From Xenopus tropicalis (Eukaryota > Chordata > Amphibia > Anura > Pipidae): a stretch of 64,000 nt of DNA. The stretch lies in NCBI RefSeq assembly GCF_000004195.4, contig NC_030683.2:50667358-50731357 (forward strand), given 5' to 3'. Below the pieces are notes generated by a model. It ran no database searches. It saw only the letters and a program-made list of their open reading frames with translations, and was not told the DNA's origin. Below are positions 63,590 to 64,000 of the stretch, piece after piece (position 1 is the first letter of the stretch; the number at the start of each line of letters is the position of its first letter). Made by a program: the position numbers and the translations under genes.

Positions 63590-64000
63590 TCCCCTGTACT
63601 GATCCCACCTTTTAATCCCTGCATTGTTCACACCTCAGACTGTAAGCCCTACATTGTTCTCCTGTTCACACCTCAGGAGCAGTGCCAGCATTGTGTCATT
63701 GTATGTACTGCCTGTCCTATGCTGCCTGTGTGTATGACACACACAGGCAGCATAGGGCGGGCAGAGTATGGCACACACAGGCAGCATAGGGCAGGCAGAG
63801 GATGGCACACACAGGCAGCAAAGGGCAGGCAGAGTATGGCACACAGGCAGCAAAGGGCAGGGAGAGTATGGCACACACTGGCAGCATAGGGCAGGCAGAG
63901 TACTCTTCCTGTGTGTGCCATACGCTGCCTGCCCTATGCTGCCTGTGTGTGCCACACTCTACCTGCCCTTTGCTGCCTGTGTGTGCCATATTCTGGCTTC
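63590..64000 (-). mobile_element. hAT element with minisatellite, copy 2, reverse orientation
   Basis: The stretch from TTTTAATCCCTGCATTGTTC through GCTCCTGAGG-like text (inverse) to GTGCCAGCATTGTGTCATTG matches 26700-26950 in reverse. It is followed by the same 34-bp minisatellite. The element runs out of the window. Within the array the orientation flips near 63902. Confidence 0.7.
63715..64000. repeat. 34-bp minisatellite with an orientation switch
   Basis: Units read GGCACACACAGGCAGCATAG from 63740 to about 63900. They read in the opposite sense (GTGTGTGCCATACGCTGCCT) from 63902 on. The array is thus an inverted repeat able to fold. Cysteine-rich frames across it are repeat translations. 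Confidence 0.85.

Overview
The window is nuclear DNA of a vertebrate, almost certainly a clawed frog (Xenopus). The genes are split by short exons and long AT-rich introns. Most of the rest is a dense mix of repeats typical of Xenopus: T2-type MITEs bounded by TTAA, TA-flanked palindromic MITEs, hAT MITEs with 8-bp target duplications, CR1 and L1/Tx1 LINEs and Tc1 elements. I cannot tell X. tropicalis from X. laevis by reading alone.

Three host genes can be read. (1) On the minus strand at 104-7718 there is a candidate small secreted protein of about 88 residues in at least three exons, with matching phases and good splice sites. I do not recognise its family. (2) On the minus strand at 16118-35065 lies mat1a (liver-type S-adenosylmethionine synthetase). 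All nine coding exons are complete, give 396 residues and carry the MAT1A-specific Cys61. (3) On the plus strand at about 46000-56260 lies a DPY30-domain gene (dydc1/dydc2), with a non-coding first exon, four coding exons and 215 residues. A consensus RFX X-box sits at its promoter. The order mat1a - dydc matches human 10q22-q23, where PRXL2A comes next. A CpG-rich stretch near 61700-61990 could be its promoter, but no prxl2a coding exon is visible.

Layout. 1-16117: the secreted-protein gene, with a CR1 copy, a Penelope-like remnant, a tandem array derived from that remnant and a TA MITE in its large intron; then hAT elements, an LTR fragment and an L1 fragment. 16118-35280: mat1a, whose introns hold several hAT, T2 and other MITEs, a hAT element with a 34-bp minisatellite, and an L1 in intron 1 broken by a hAT. 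35280-46000: intergenic, with nested MITEs. 46000-56260: dydc, with a longer CR1 in its last intron (an esterase-type ORF1 and a frameshifted ORF2). 57591-59219: a Tc1 element with an apparently intact transposase and almost identical 214-bp inverted repeats. 60454-61378: a solo LTR with a 4-bp duplication. 63590-64000: a second copy of the minisatellite-bearing hAT, in opposite orientation.

The host genes are not an operon. mat1a makes the methyl donor AdoMet in the cytosol. The dydc protein belongs to the DPY30-motif group linked with cilia, flagella and acrosome. They are neighbours by conserved synteny only.
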